Shown: positions 24,992-34,318, counted from the first letter of the stretch. The stretch: 64,000 bases of DNA from DATNPX01 sp036702975 (GCA_036702975.1 DATNPX010000042.1:1-64000); one strand, 5' to 3'. The notes: generated by a model not told the origin, from the sequence alone. Made by a program: numbers and translations.

Positions 24992-26266
24992 TTATTCGCG
25001 CTCTCTGATTTTGCCTTCGAAACCACGACCGGTCGGCTCATAATATCTGGTGCCTTCCAATTCTTCCGGCAAGCACTTCATATCGGCTTTGCCCTCTTCA
25101 TAATCATGAGCGTACTTGTATCCTTTGGAATAACCAATTTCTTTCATCAGCTTGGTCGGTGCGTTTCGCAAATGCAGCGGCACCGGATGCTGAGTCATAT
25201 TGAGGGCATCCGCCGCAGCCAGATTGTATGCCTTGTAAACGGCATTCGATTTGGGCGCACTGGCCATGTATACAACGACCTGAGCAAGAGCGATTTTGCA
25301 CTCGGGCATGCCAATCAACTCGACCGCTTGCATCGCTGCTACAGCTTGAGTTAAGGCAGCAGGAGCAGAGAGTCCGATGTCTTCCGAAGCAAATCTGACC
25401 AGGCGGCGAGCTACATAGAGAGGCTCTTCGCCAGCCTCCAGCATTCGCGCCAACCAGTAAAGACTGGCATCGACATCGGAGTTGCGCAGAGATTTATGCA
25501 ATGCCGAAATCAAATTGTAATGGTGCTCACCGTCTTTATCGTACTTGAGCACTGCCTGTTGAATCGCCGTCTTGATCATCGATTCTGTAAGCGACTTTGC
25601 TCCTTTTCGCCTGGAAAGAAGCACCGCCAGTTCAAGCGTGTTCAGCGCGGTGCGCGCGTCTCCAGCCGAATAGACTGAAATCATATTCAACTGATCGTCA
25701 GTCACTTCGATCGAGTCATTACCCAATCCTCTTTCGCGGTCAGACAGCGCGTGACGCATAATCTTTTGAAGATCTGCCGCTCCCAACTCTTCCAGAACAA
25801 AAACTTTCAATCGAGACAGCAACGCGCTGTTTATTTCGAACGAAGGATTTTCAGTGGTAGCACCAACGAGAGAAATGGTGCCGTTTTCAACATAAGGCAA
25901 GAACGCATCCTGCTGCGCCTTATTGAAACGATGAATTTCATCGACAAATAAAACTGTGCGGCGATGCTCGAGGTTCATGAATGCCTCGGCCTCTGCCATC
26001 ACGCTTTTGATTTCCTTGATGCCCGAAGTGACAGCGGAAAAGGACGTCCAGCGACTGTTGGTCTGGCTGGCAATGATGCGAGCCAGAGTGGTTTTGCCGA
26101 CACCTGGAGGTCCCCACAATATAAACGAGGTTATCTGATCGAGTTCGACCATCTGCTTCAAAACGCCATCTTCGGCAAGCAACTTGGCTTGACCGACAAA
26201 CTCGTCTAAGTTGCGCGGCCGCATTCGGTCTGCAAGCGGAGTTTTCTGGTTAATAGAAACGCTCAT
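24992..26266 (-). CDS. rarA: replication-associated recombination protein A (AAA+ ATPase)
   Basis: A 424-residue RarA/MgsA/WRNIP1 family protein, full length. It begins with PLADRMRPRNLDEFVGQ and has Walker A GPPGVGKT at residues 52-59, Walker B VLFVDEIHRF near 106-113, sensor 1 GATTENPSFE and an SRL arginine-finger segment. The C-terminal tetramerisation region contains ALHKSLRNSDVDASLYWLAR and VRFASEDIGLSAP. RarA acts at stalled replication forks. Its start codon overlaps the stop of the coiled-coil gene upstream by four bases (ATGA), implying translational coupling. Confidence 0.96.
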   Translation of the reverse strand: MSVSINQKTPLADRMRPRNLDEFVGQAKLLAEDGVLKQMVELDQITSFILWGPPGVGKTTLARIIASQTNSRWTSFSAVTSGIKEIKSVMAEAEAFMNLEHRRTVLFVDEIHRFNKAQQDAFLPYVENGTISLVGATTENPSFEINSALLSRLKVFVLEELGAADLQKIMRHALSDRERGLGNDSIEVTDDQLNMISVYSAGDARTALNTLELAVLLSRRKGAKSLTESMIKTAIQQAVLKYDKDGEHHYNLISALHKSLRNSDVDASLYWLARMLEAGEEPLYVARRLVRFASEDIGLSAPAALTQAVAAMQAVELIGMPECKIALAQVVVYMASAPKSNAVYKAYNLAAADALNMTQHPVPLHLRNAPTKLMKEIGYSKGYKYAHDYEEGKADMKCLPEELEGTRYYEPTGRGFEGKIRERE

Positions 26267-26616
26267 TCAGCCTCGTTGAGCTTGTCAAGATCCTGTGGCT
26301 TGAGCGCGTATCTGGCATTGAATGCCTGCAATTTACTGCGGTACTCCTGCCCGAGCTTATCCATCACCTCTTGGTTTTGTATGGCGTCAGCCTTCCTCTT
26401 TTCTCTCAAACTATCGCGAAATTCAGTGCGTGAGCCGATTTCAGAACGATATGCCTGGGCCTCCTCAACGGCCTTTTCAGCGCGCACAAGCTCCGCCTGT
26501 TTCAACTGCTCTTTTGCTCTGACGCGTTCTTCTTCACGAGCTCTTAAACTAGCGAGATATCTCTCTTTTTCAGATTCCCGCATAGCTGCTTGCTTTTCAG
26601 TGTCTTCTTTCTTCAT
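26263..26616 (-). CDS. coiled-coil protein translationally coupled to rarA
   Basis: A 117-residue, highly charged, almost wholly helical protein (YLASLRAREEERVRAKEQLK, AEKAVEEAQAYRSEIGS). No signal peptide. The C-terminus LKPQDLDKLNEAE ends in the ATGA overlap with rarA. GGTGG lies upstream of the start. The close coupling suggests it works with or regulates RarA, or simply shares its promoter; no family was recognised. Confidence 0.7.
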   Translation of the reverse strand: MKKEDTEKQAAMRESEKERYLASLRAREEERVRAKEQLKQAELVRAEKAVEEAQAYRSEIGSRTEFRDSLREKRKADAIQNQEVMDKLGQEYRSKLQAFNARYALKPQDLDKLNEAE

Positions 26617-26676
26617 TGCCCACCGTCAAACGTGACTGTCAACACTTACATTATGACAATTCTGGAAGGGACACGT

Positions 26677-26733
26677 ATGATATTTCCTAGCAACGACGAG
26701 CTTACGAATGCGGGACGTCAAGTGCAAAGTTGA
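26677..26733 (+). CDS. possible 18-residue leader peptide coupled to a TTG start
   Basis: ATG at 26677, preceded by GGAAGGG with six-base spacing, opens an 18-codon frame (MIFPSNDELTNAGRQVQS) that stops with TGA at 26731-26733. The TGA overlaps the TTG start codon of the following gene as TTGA. The downstream TTG has no ribosome-binding site of its own, so translation of this leader probably delivers ribosomes to it. Confidence 0.45.
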   Translation: MIFPSNDELTNAGRQVQS

Positions 26734-28019
26734 CAGAAAATAAGACAGATCTGCGCATCGGGCAACTTTTAATCGAAGCTCAAATTTTGAGGGCTCGTGA
26801 CCTCACTGACGCGATCAAAATTGCCAAGATTACAAGCTTGCCAGTCGGCAGAATTTTGATCATGTCAAGCTATGTAGGCGACCGAGAGTTTCAAGCCGCC
26901 GTACAAGCGCAGTCGCTCGTGCGTGACTCGATTCTTCCACTTTCCGCCGCGATTGAGGCTCTATGCCTGATGGCTCGCAGCGAATTGACATTTGAACAGT
27001 GTCTCAACGAAGTTGGTTGGGCACGCGCTAAAGATGCCACCACCAACAAGCTTGGTGAAATGCTGATCGAAGCGCAGATCATTTCGAAAGAGCAGCTTGA
27101 TAGCTCAATTCGTACAAGTGAGGCAACCGGTCTGCCATTGGGTCGCGTGCTCGTCTCTCTGGGCGCGCTTACCGACGAAACACTGACCACTGCACTGAAC
27201 GCGCAGGTGATGGTGCGCGATAGCAAAATCGACAGAGAACAGGCAATTCGCGGTCTCAATGCCGCTTTCCTGCGCAGGCAAGATCTGGAGCTGGCGCTGG
27301 CGGAAAACGGCTTCTATCGAGGACCGCTCAAGACCTCGATTCGGCTGGGAGAGATGCTCGTACTGGCCAAACTCGTGCCGGCAGTGGAAATCATGAACGC
27401 CCTTGAAGTCGGGCTGATGCATCTCAAGCCACTAGGAAGAACTCTTGTAGACCTTCATCTGATCACAGAGGCGACCCTGGATGCGGCTCTGGACCTGCAG
27501 GAAATGGTGGCGAACAGGACCATCGATGAAGACAACGCTGTTGCCACCTTGAAGCAGTTCGCCGATACCAACACTCCAGTCATAGAACTGATTTCGCAGT
27601 TGGAAGTGCCGCAGGAATTCTTCCGCACAAACGTTCGTTTGCATGACCTGCTGCGCGTTGCCGGTCTTTTGCAGCACAGCGATATCGAACTTTCGGACGT
27701 TCCAAAGGTGGCGCAAGCCAGCTCGGCAGATGCAAAGTCCTCGGCTGGGCGGTTGCTGAGCAACGGATTCATCGACCAGCGCACTTATTTCGGCGCGCTG
27801 CGCTGCTTTTATCTGATTGGCTGCGGCTGGATGAGTATTCAGCAAGCTATCATCGCGCTCAATTATTTCTCTAATCAGAAAGACTCATCGTTCGATGACG
27901 TGTTACTGGAACTGAAGTGGACCCTGCGAACCCGCCCTCGCTTTGCAAGCGATATCAGGCGCAAAGGTATAGTCACTAGTGAAGGCAGCCTCAGTCGGCT
28001 AAAATTGGATGACATCTAA
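26730..28019 (+). CDS. tandem GspE-N/MshEN-like domain protein (first of pair)
   Basis: A 429-residue soluble protein made of consecutive modules with the pattern LRIGQLLIEAQIL, SLPVGRILIMSSYV, FQAAVQAQSLVRD. Copies lie near residues 8-65, 105-165 and 200-260. A C-terminal region (VRLHDLLRVAGLL, then GALRCFYLIGCGWMSIQQAI) is shared with the next gene. No ATPase domain follows. Modules of this kind bind cyclic di-GMP in MshE-type ATPases. The start is a TTG chosen because the paralogue's domain begins at the equivalent place and a coupled leader peptide ends over it. Co-transcribed with the next gene after 18 bases. Confidence 0.75.
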   Translation: MTENKTDLRIGQLLIEAQILRARDLTDAIKIAKITSLPVGRILIMSSYVGDREFQAAVQAQSLVRDSILPLSAAIEALCLMARSELTFEQCLNEVGWARAKDATTNKLGEMLIEAQIISKEQLDSSIRTSEATGLPLGRVLVSLGALTDETLTTALNAQVMVRDSKIDREQAIRGLNAAFLRRQDLELALAENGFYRGPLKTSIRLGEMLVLAKLVPAVEIMNALEVGLMHLKPLGRTLVDLHLITEATLDAALDLQEMVANRTIDEDNAVATLKQFADTNTPVIELISQLEVPQEFFRTNVRLHDLLRVAGLLQHSDIELSDVPKVAQASSADAKSSAGRLLSNGFIDQRTYFGALRCFYLIGCGWMSIQQAIIALNYFSNQKDSSFDDVLLELKWTLRTRPRFASDIRRKGIVTSEGSLSRLKLDDI

Positions 28020-28037
28020 TCCGAAAAGAAGGATCAA

Positions 28038-29282
28038 ATGAGTCTGGACAAAAACGAGCTGCGTATCGGCGAATTGCTTATTCAAGCCGAGATTCTCACC
28101 CAGAGAGATCTGGACGAGGCGATGAAAACAGCGCGGTCGACTGGTTTGCCAATTGGGCGCGTGCTCATTATGGCTGGTTTTCTCACCGAGACCCAGTTCC
28201 AGGCTGCTGTTCAGGCACAATCTCTGGTGCGCGACAACATTTTGCCACTGGAATACGCGACTAGAGCCCTTTCACATCTGGCAGACCACGAAGGGTCGTT
28301 CGATGAGAGCCTGTCGGCAATAGGCTGGAGCAGCACTGTCGACAAAGAATCCAACAAGCTCGGCGAACTTCTTCTTGACTCTCACATACTTCCGAAAGTG
28401 CAGCTCGAAACTGCAATGAAAACCAGCCAGGCAACAGGTTTGCCGCTTGGGCGGTTGCTGATTTCGCTGGGAATTTTGTCGGACGAATTGCTGGCAACGG
28501 CGCTGAACGCGCAGTCACTGATTCGCGCAGGAAACATATCCAGGGCTCAGGCAACAGCTGGATTGATTGCCGCTCATACAAGACAGGCGCCATTGGAAGA
28601 GCAGAACAACGAGCCACTGAGAATCAGAGGTCCGCACCGTAAATCAGTTCGTCTGGGTGAGTTGCTAGTGGGAGCGGGATTGCTCACGCCCCTGGAAGTG
28701 GGACAGGCACTGCAAGCCGGTCTAGTTCAGGAAAAGTGGATCGGGCAAGCATTAATCGAAGCGGGTCGTTTAAGCGAGCATTTGCTGGCTGATGCGCTGG
28801 CGATTCAAGAGATGGTAGCGAACGAAACGCTGACTACAGAACAAGCCCAGAAGTGCTTGCGCCGCCTCCAACAATCAGATCAGAAGTTGGAACAAGTCGT
28901 TGCTGTTATGGAAATTCCTGAAAACGAATTCAAGTCGCAAGTTCGTTATCATGAACTGCTGCGGGTTGCAGGAATTATTGGACAGCCAGAAATCGACGCG
29001 CTGCAAACAGAAATTCAAAAGGAAAGCACGCCGAACTTCAAAGATGCATTTCACATCGCCCAGGTGCTGCTGGACAAAGGAGTGCTGGACGAGCGCACTT
29101 ACTACGGCTCGCTGCGCTGTTTCTTTCTTCTGGCAATCGGCTGGTTAAACATGCAACAGGGAATCATTGCGCTCAATTTGTTTCACCACCGCCAGTGCAC
29201 ATTCGATGAAGTGCTGCAGGAACTGAATTGGACCGTCCGCACGCATGTGCGTCAGGTTTCATTCAAGCTTGATCCGGCCTGA
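28038..29282 (+). CDS. tandem GspE-N/MshEN-like domain protein (second of pair)
   Basis: A 414-residue paralogue of the preceding protein along its entire length: LRIGELLIQAEIL with GLPIGRVLIMAGFL, NKLGELLLDSHIL with GLPLGRLLISLGIL, and VRLGELLVGAGLL with WIGQALIEAGRL. The same C-terminal block ends with GSLRCFFLLAIGWLNMQQGI. AGAAGGATC precedes the ATG. The two genes are a tandem duplication and probably form a complex. They are related by module to the protein at 16280 but lack its TPR half. Confidence 0.78.
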   Translation: MSLDKNELRIGELLIQAEILTQRDLDEAMKTARSTGLPIGRVLIMAGFLTETQFQAAVQAQSLVRDNILPLEYATRALSHLADHEGSFDESLSAIGWSSTVDKESNKLGELLLDSHILPKVQLETAMKTSQATGLPLGRLLISLGILSDELLATALNAQSLIRAGNISRAQATAGLIAAHTRQAPLEEQNNEPLRIRGPHRKSVRLGELLVGAGLLTPLEVGQALQAGLVQEKWIGQALIEAGRLSEHLLADALAIQEMVANETLTTEQAQKCLRRLQQSDQKLEQVVAVMEIPENEFKSQVRYHELLRVAGIIGQPEIDALQTEIQKESTPNFKDAFHIAQVLLDKGVLDERTYYGSLRCFFLLAIGWLNMQQGIIALNLFHHRQCTFDEVLQELNWTVRTHVRQVSFKLDPA

Positions 29283-29405
29283 GACGCAGATGATGGATTG
29301 GTGAAAATACTAAAATCGGTTTCGCAAATTGCCCTACTGGATTATGTGAGAAGCGCGGCTTAGAATTACAACTGCGGCATAGAATTGCTTAAAAGGCACC
29401 GCTTG

Positions 29406-30326
29406 ATGCAAAAACAATCCCTAAAGAAACTCAGAGAGCAATTCGGAATCGAGCAGATGCTCGAATTTTCTGAAAATGAGCATGGCGCCATCCGCGCGAA
29501 CATAACAACAGAGACGTGCGAAGCCGAAGTGTACATGCAAGGCGCGCATCTTACAAAATGGCAACCAGCAGCCCAAAAGCCGGTGCTGTTCTTGAGCGAG
29601 AAATCAGCTTTCGAGCCGGGTAAAGCGATTCGCGGCGGAGTGCCACTGATCTTTCCATGGTTTGGTGCGCACAAAAATTCCGGCGACAGCGCCGCTAAAT
29701 TTCCATCGCATGGTTTTGCAAGGACATCTACTGACTGGGTTTTGGTCGCCGCGGGACGCAGCAAAGATGACTTCATGCTGACCTTCGAACTCACCGACAG
29801 TGATCTGCCGAGGTCGTTTGGTTATGACGAATTCAAACTGACCTATAAAATTGCCGTTGGAGAAGAGCTTGAACTGGAGCTGATTTTCGAGAATCACGGC
29901 AGTAAGAATTTGCAAATCGAGGAAGCGTTTCACACTTATTTTGCAGTCAGTGATGTCGAACAGATCGAGTTAAGTGGCTTGCAAGGAACAGACTATTTGG
30001 ATAAAACAGACAATTTCAAACGCAAAACACAAACGGTAAAAATTTTGCGGGTAGATGGTGAGACCGATCGTCCTTATTTGAATAGCGAATCTCAAGTCGA
30101 AATAGACGACCGCGGTTGGCATCGAAAAATTTTGATCGATAAATTAAATTCCAATTCAACTGTTGTTTGGAATCCATGGCAGGCGCAAACAGCAAAACTG
30201 ACAGATATGGAACCAGATGGATGGAGAAAAATGATCTGCATTGAAACTGCCAACATTGACGAAAACACAGTCGCTGTGCCGCCTGGCACCCATCACGCCA
30301 TGCATGCTCGTGTTCGTCTCGCTTGA
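29406..30326 (+). CDS. D-hexose-6-phosphate mutarotase / aldose 1-epimerase-like
   Basis: A protein of about 306 residues, galactose-mutarotase fold, YeaD-type. Diagnostic blocks are IRGGVPLIFPWFG, SHGFART with a catalytic-type His, EEAFHTYFAVSD with the second His, and the late VVWNPWQAQ and CIETAN segments; the Glu of the last is the probable catalytic base. It interconverts anomers of a hexose phosphate in the cytosol. The frame opens with a TTG at 29385, but the ATG at 29406 has AAAAGG nine bases upstream and is preferred. Probably monocistronic. Confidence 0.88.
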   Translation: MQKQSLKKLREQFGIEQMLEFSENEHGAIRANITTETCEAEVYMQGAHLTKWQPAAQKPVLFLSEKSAFEPGKAIRGGVPLIFPWFGAHKNSGDSAAKFPSHGFARTSTDWVLVAAGRSKDDFMLTFELTDSDLPRSFGYDEFKLTYKIAVGEELELELIFENHGSKNLQIEEAFHTYFAVSDVEQIELSGLQGTDYLDKTDNFKRKTQTVKILRVDGETDRPYLNSESQVEIDDRGWHRKILIDKLNSNSTVVWNPWQAQTAKLTDMEPDGWRKMICIETANIDENTVAVPPGTHHAMHARVRLA

Positions 30327-30558
30327 TCCAACGCCGCCAATCTCGAGCAGCGCGCACTAATATAGTCTACACGCGACCACCTCGTAGTTTGAACTTTCAG
30401 CCCGGTCATTCACCCAATAAGGGTACAAAATCTGCGCCTTATTCAAAAAAGGACCCCTCAGACCGCTCAACTAATAACCTTGTGGGTGATGGCTGTCCAC
30501 TGCGATTTCGGCAATGATTGAAGTGGCTTCTATGCCTTGTTCTTCTGGGAGTGTCGGA

Positions 30559-30978
30559 ATGGAATCCAAAAAGGTCCTTCTGGTGGACGACGACCCGAAT
30601 ATTCGTCGCATTGCCCAGATTGTGCTCAGCAACATTGGCAGATACGAAGTCATGCTCGCCTGCTGTGGAGCGGACGCCATTGAGTTAGCAACTCAATCGA
30701 ATCCAGATTTGATATTAATGGACGTGATGATGCCGGATATGGACGGTCCGACCACCCTTACTCACATCAGATCCGTACCGAGCTTGCAAAACACGCCAAC
30801 TATTTTCATCACTGCCAAAGTGCAGAAGCATGAGATGCACGTCTACAAACAGCAAGGCGCACTGGGCGTGATCACAAAGCCGTTCGATCCGATGCATCTG
30901 TGCAATGAAATAGACAAACTTTTAGCCGCTTCTCAGGTAGTCACTGAAAACATGCAGGTCCCATGCAAAAAAGCGTAG
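30559..30978 (+). CDS. single-domain response regulator (REC)
   Basis: A 139-residue CheY-like receiver: acidic pocket VDDDPN near the start, phospho-acceptor Asp in LILMDVMMPDMDG, the usual Thr in FITAKV, and the Lys-Pro of ITKPFD. No output domain. The start at 30559 (MESKKVLLVDDD) follows GGGAG at eight bases; an in-frame upstream ATG at 30514 would add 15 residues of poor composition. It overlaps the next gene's start by 16 bases. The cognate kinase may be the neighbouring broken histidine kinase, but this is a guess. Confidence 0.9.
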   Translation: MESKKVLLVDDDPNIRRIAQIVLSNIGRYEVMLACCGADAIELATQSNPDLILMDVMMPDMDGPTTLTHIRSVPSLQNTPTIFITAKVQKHEMHVYKQQGALGVITKPFDPMHLCNEIDKLLAASQVVTENMQVPCKKA

Positions 30979-31607
30979 CTGTGGTCGCTGCATTGATGGG
31001 ATGGTTAGGTCTCTTAGCCATCGGCACCACTATTAGTGCAACCTATGAAAACGAACCGGGAGATAGAGGTTTTCCACCGTCTCAGGTCTTACCGACCGCA
31101 GCTGAGATGCCTCAGAATTCAAAGGGCGGCTACCAACTAATTATGTTCGTGCATCCCAAATGCCCCTGCACGAGAGCTTCCATGTCCGAGCTGCGAAAGC
31201 TTATGCAGAACAATCCTGATCTGAAAGCAACGATTTACTTTTACCGTCCCAGTAACGAAGAAGCCGGATGGGAAAAATCGGACATCTGGAAAACAGCCGA
31301 ATCCATTAAAAACGCCACGCTCAGAGTAGACATTGATGGAAAGAAAGCGAGCGCCTATCGCATCGTTACTTCAGGTGAAATCCTGCTTTATGATGCGAAC
31401 CAACACCTTGTGTTCAGCGGCGGTATAACCGGTGCCAGAGGTCATGTTGGCGACAACATCAGCGAAGACATGCTCGAAGACGCACTAATGAGCCTCAGTA
31501 AACCTGACCAGGCGCCACGCATTGCACCGGTTTTTGGCTGCCGAATTCTGAAAAACGGCAGTAAATTATGTGAGGTAAGTCAAAGCCCAACAGCAGCAAG
31601 CGAATAG
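30963..31607 (+). CDS. membrane-anchored thioredoxin-like protein (RedB-like)
   Basis: A 214-residue protein with one N-terminal membrane anchor or signal sequence (VAVVAALMGWLGLLAIGTTIS). A thioredoxin-like domain follows, with FVHPKCPCTRASMSEL as its CPC active site. The CPCTRAS motif is characteristic of RedB-like proteins rather than CxxC thioredoxins. Near the C-terminus are GGITGARGH and a further Cys pair separated by about ten residues (FGCRILKNGSKLC). It probably acts in thiol redox chemistry or metal delivery on the outer side of the membrane. It starts inside the end of the response-regulator gene, so the two are co-translated. Confidence 0.75.
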   Translation: MQKSVAVVAALMGWLGLLAIGTTISATYENEPGDRGFPPSQVLPTAAEMPQNSKGGYQLIMFVHPKCPCTRASMSELRKLMQNNPDLKATIYFYRPSNEEAGWEKSDIWKTAESIKNATLRVDIDGKKASAYRIVTSGEILLYDANQHLVFSGGITGARGHVGDNISEDMLEDALMSLSKPDQAPRIAPVFGCRILKNGSKLCEVSQSPTAASE

Positions 31608-31757
31608 GTATCATCTATCACCCATCCTGGTTAACTCGGCATCCGGCCTTATTCATCCGAATTTCAATTCCTTAACCAACAAACACTACTGGCGGGTGAT
31701 AGCCCGGGGTTCAACAACCGTTCATATTAGAAACAGAAGTACAGACAGGTCAACGAT

Positions 31758-33380
31758 TTGAATTCAGTTACAGACAATCTCGTCACTGAACTGCGCGCCA
31801 GAGAACTGTTCGAGGAAGACCGCCTCAATCTGTTCAAGCGCGTAGACAGAATGTTTCTGGTGCTGCTCTATTTCGAATGGGCTCTGGCAACAATCATAGC
31901 TGTCGTGCTTTCGCCGCAGACCTGGGAGGGACCTCAGTCATTTATTCATTTTCATGTCGTCGAGGCGTTTGTTTTTGGCGGAATTTTAATTAGTTTGCCT
32001 ACGCTCGCGGTTTTTTACTACAGCGGGCAAGCGTTGACCAGACACATTCTTGCAATTGCACAAATGTTGATGTGCGGACTGGTCATCCAATTCACCAACG
32101 GGCGTATTGAATCGCATTTCAGTATTTTCGGTGCCCTGGCGTTCTTAGCTTTCTATCGAGATTGGAAAGTAGTCATCACAGCGTCTCTGATAGTGGCTGT
32201 AGATCATTTCTTCCGCGGAATTTTTTGGCCACAGTCTGTGTTCGGAGAAATCACGGTTACACCATGGCGATGGGTTGAACATACAGCCTGGGTTGTATTT
32301 GAGGATCTGTTTCTCCTTCCGGCTTGCTTACAAAGCACTCAAGAGATGAAAAGCATCGCTCACAGACAGGCGCAAATCGAAGCTCAAAACCTGATTATTC
32401 AAAGAGACAACGAGGCAAAAATGTTCGCACTCGTTAATGGTGCAGTCGATGGAATTGTCAGCATCGACGAGCATGGGATTATCGAATCCGTCAATAAAGC
32501 GCTGGCACAAATGTTTGGCTACTCAGAAAGAGAGCTGGTCGGCAAGGATATTTCAATCTTACTTGACCAGACAGTCACATTTGAACAGATGGTCGAATCA
32601 TCCAGGAAGACCACAAAAGTGCCGCTGGAAGTCTTAATGAAGCCGCGCGCAGGCACTGCTATTCCTGCAGAAATAAGCGTTAGCGAAGTTCATTTGAACG
32701 ACCGGAGATTTTATACCGCAATAATCCGCGACATCAGCGAGCGCAAAGAAGTCGAGCTGCGAGTGAGCGAATTTTACTCGGTGGTATCACACGAGCTGCG
32801 CACGCCCCTTACATCGATTCGAGGCGCCCTCGGACTGATTGAAGGTGGCATTGTCGGTGAAGTTTCCCCGGACGTGCTCGAATTAATCACGATCGCCAGA
32901 AGCAGTTCGGATAGATTGATCAGATTAATCAATGACATTCTTGATTTACGTAAGATAGAAGCCGGCAAAATTGAACTGCGAACAGCCACAGTGAATTTGT
33001 CTGACATTGTTCAGAAAACCGTATCTGGTATCAATGGATACTCGGCCGAAAAGAACGTTTCAGTGACGACAAGTGTAGATTTCGACGCCGACATGTTCGT
33101 GGATGCCGACCGAATCATCCAGGTGCTGACAAATCTTCTCTCCAACGCCATCAAGTTTTCGGATCCAGGCAAAACAGTCGAACTGAAAGCAATTCAACGA
33201 GACCCTGAACATATTAGATTTAGTGTGATTGACCATGGTATCGGGCTGGATGAGCAAGATCAGGCACGGCTTTCCAGAAGTTTCAGCAACTGGATTCTTC
33301 AGATAGTCGCAAGTCTGAGGGAACTGGTCTGGGTCTTGCAATCTCGAAAGCGCTCGTTGAGTCTCACGGCGGTACGATAG
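31758..33380 (+). CDS. hybrid histidine kinase, 5' part (frameshifted near 33271)
   Basis: Six or so membrane helices (about residues 28-190) are followed by a PAS domain (FALVNGAVDGIVSIDEHGII to RRFYTAIIRDISERK), a HisKA domain with phospho-His345 in VVSHELRTPL, and HATPase_c with N-box NLLSNAIKF and G1-box VIDHGIGL. At 33271-33273 the frame slips: one T is missing from a short T-run. The annotated end (SNWILQIVASLRELV onward) is therefore nonsense. In the next frame LFQKFQQLD, the G2-box GTGLGLAISKALV and GSEFWFELPL continue perfectly. The TTG start lacks a strong ribosome-binding site. The defect is either a real mutation or a homopolymer error in the sequence. Confidence 0.85.
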   Translation: MNSVTDNLVTELRARELFEEDRLNLFKRVDRMFLVLLYFEWALATIIAVVLSPQTWEGPQSFIHFHVVEAFVFGGILISLPTLAVFYYSGQALTRHILAIAQMLMCGLVIQFTNGRIESHFSIFGALAFLAFYRDWKVVITASLIVAVDHFFRGIFWPQSVFGEITVTPWRWVEHTAWVVFEDLFLLPACLQSTQEMKSIAHRQAQIEAQNLIIQRDNEAKMFALVNGAVDGIVSIDEHGIIESVNKALAQMFGYSERELVGKDISILLDQTVTFEQMVESSRKTTKVPLEVLMKPRAGTAIPAEISVSEVHLNDRRFYTAIIRDISERKEVELRVSEFYSVVSHELRTPLTSIRGALGLIEGGIVGEVSPDVLELITIARSSSDRLIRLINDILDLRKIEAGKIELRTATVNLSDIVQKTVSGINGYSAEKNVSVTTSVDFDADMFVDADRIIQVLTNLLSNAIKFSDPGKTVELKAIQRDPEHIRFSVIDHGIGLDEQDQARLSRSFSNWILQIVASLRELVWVLQSRKRSLSLTAVR

Positions 33381-33478
33381 GCATCAACAGTAAAAAGGGC
33401 CTGGGAAGTGAATTCTGGTTCGAGTTACCGCTGCAATCAGCAAAGATAATTCCGCAGAGAGCAGATGCTCAGTTTGGT

Positions 33479-34318
33479 TTGGATCAAAAACTAGCATCGG
33501 CACGCAGTGAAGACGAGCCGGGAGTAAAAAGCGCTGTTGACGAGGAAGGGCGCTCCTCCAGAGAAAACGACAAAGCGAACATGTCGCCGCTAAAACGCAC
33601 TTCTAAATCGGACGTCGCAGAATCCCCAAAAGCTAAAGTGGACGGCAAGATCAAAAAGGTTAAAAATGGCAAGACGGCTGATCAACCAGTTCCACCAAAA
33701 ACGCGAATTTCAGACGGAAACAACTCCTTTAAGGACACAGGTATCCAGTTGCCGTCCTCTCCAACTGACGCGTCGCAGGAAGGCGCGCAAAATGGCAGCG
33801 GTCCACCAGGCAATAAAGATGAGCACACCGAAAGCGCAAACGCGGAAAAGAGCAAACGTAAAAGACAAAAGCGTTCCAGCACTAAAAACCAATCGAGCCG
33901 AGCTATCAATAAGCCAGTTGTTCTAATCATCGAAGATGACGATGCAACAAGAAAGATCGTGGGAGCCCAGTTGAAATCAATCGATGTTGAATGTATCGAA
34001 GCGAAGAACGGTGCGATCGGAATCGAGCTAGCCCAGTCATGCGTGCCAGATCTCATTGTTCTCGACCTTGATTTGCCTCAATTCGATGGCTTCGAGCTGG
34101 TGTCGATGATGCGCGCAGAAAAAATCTGCGAAACACCATTGCTGGTCTACACGGGACGAGACCTGACGCAGCAGGAGCGCGGCATGCTTTCACTGGGAGT
34201 GACCAAGCACTTAATCAAATCGACGTGCTCGATGACCGAATTTCTTGACTCAGTCACAGAATTGCTTTTGATCGACGACCCGACTCGCCAGCTGGGAGCC
34301 AACACGCAGGGTCACTAG
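33479..34318 (+). CDS. hybrid histidine kinase, 3' part: linker and receiver domain
   Basis: This frame is open from about 33275 and is the continuation of the kinase at 31758. Before 33479 it encodes the rest of the ATPase domain (about 68 residues). From 33479 it encodes a charged, disordered linker of some 140 residues, then a receiver domain: VVLIIEDDDATRKI, phospho-Asp in LIVLDLDLPQFDG, and LLVYTGRD. The usual Lys-Pro after the last strand reads IKS. The TTG at 33479 is not a likely real start because it cuts no domain boundary and has no ribosome-binding site. Restoring one T joins both parts into one protein of about 850 residues. Confidence 0.8.
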   Translation: MDQKLASARSEDEPGVKSAVDEEGRSSRENDKANMSPLKRTSKSDVAESPKAKVDGKIKKVKNGKTADQPVPPKTRISDGNNSFKDTGIQLPSSPTDASQEGAQNGSGPPGNKDEHTESANAEKSKRKRQKRSSTKNQSSRAINKPVVLIIEDDDATRKIVGAQLKSIDVECIEAKNGAIGIELAQSCVPDLIVLDLDLPQFDGFELVSMMRAEKICETPLLVYTGRDLTQQERGMLSLGVTKHLIKSTCSMTEFLDSVTELLLIDDPTRQLGANTQGH

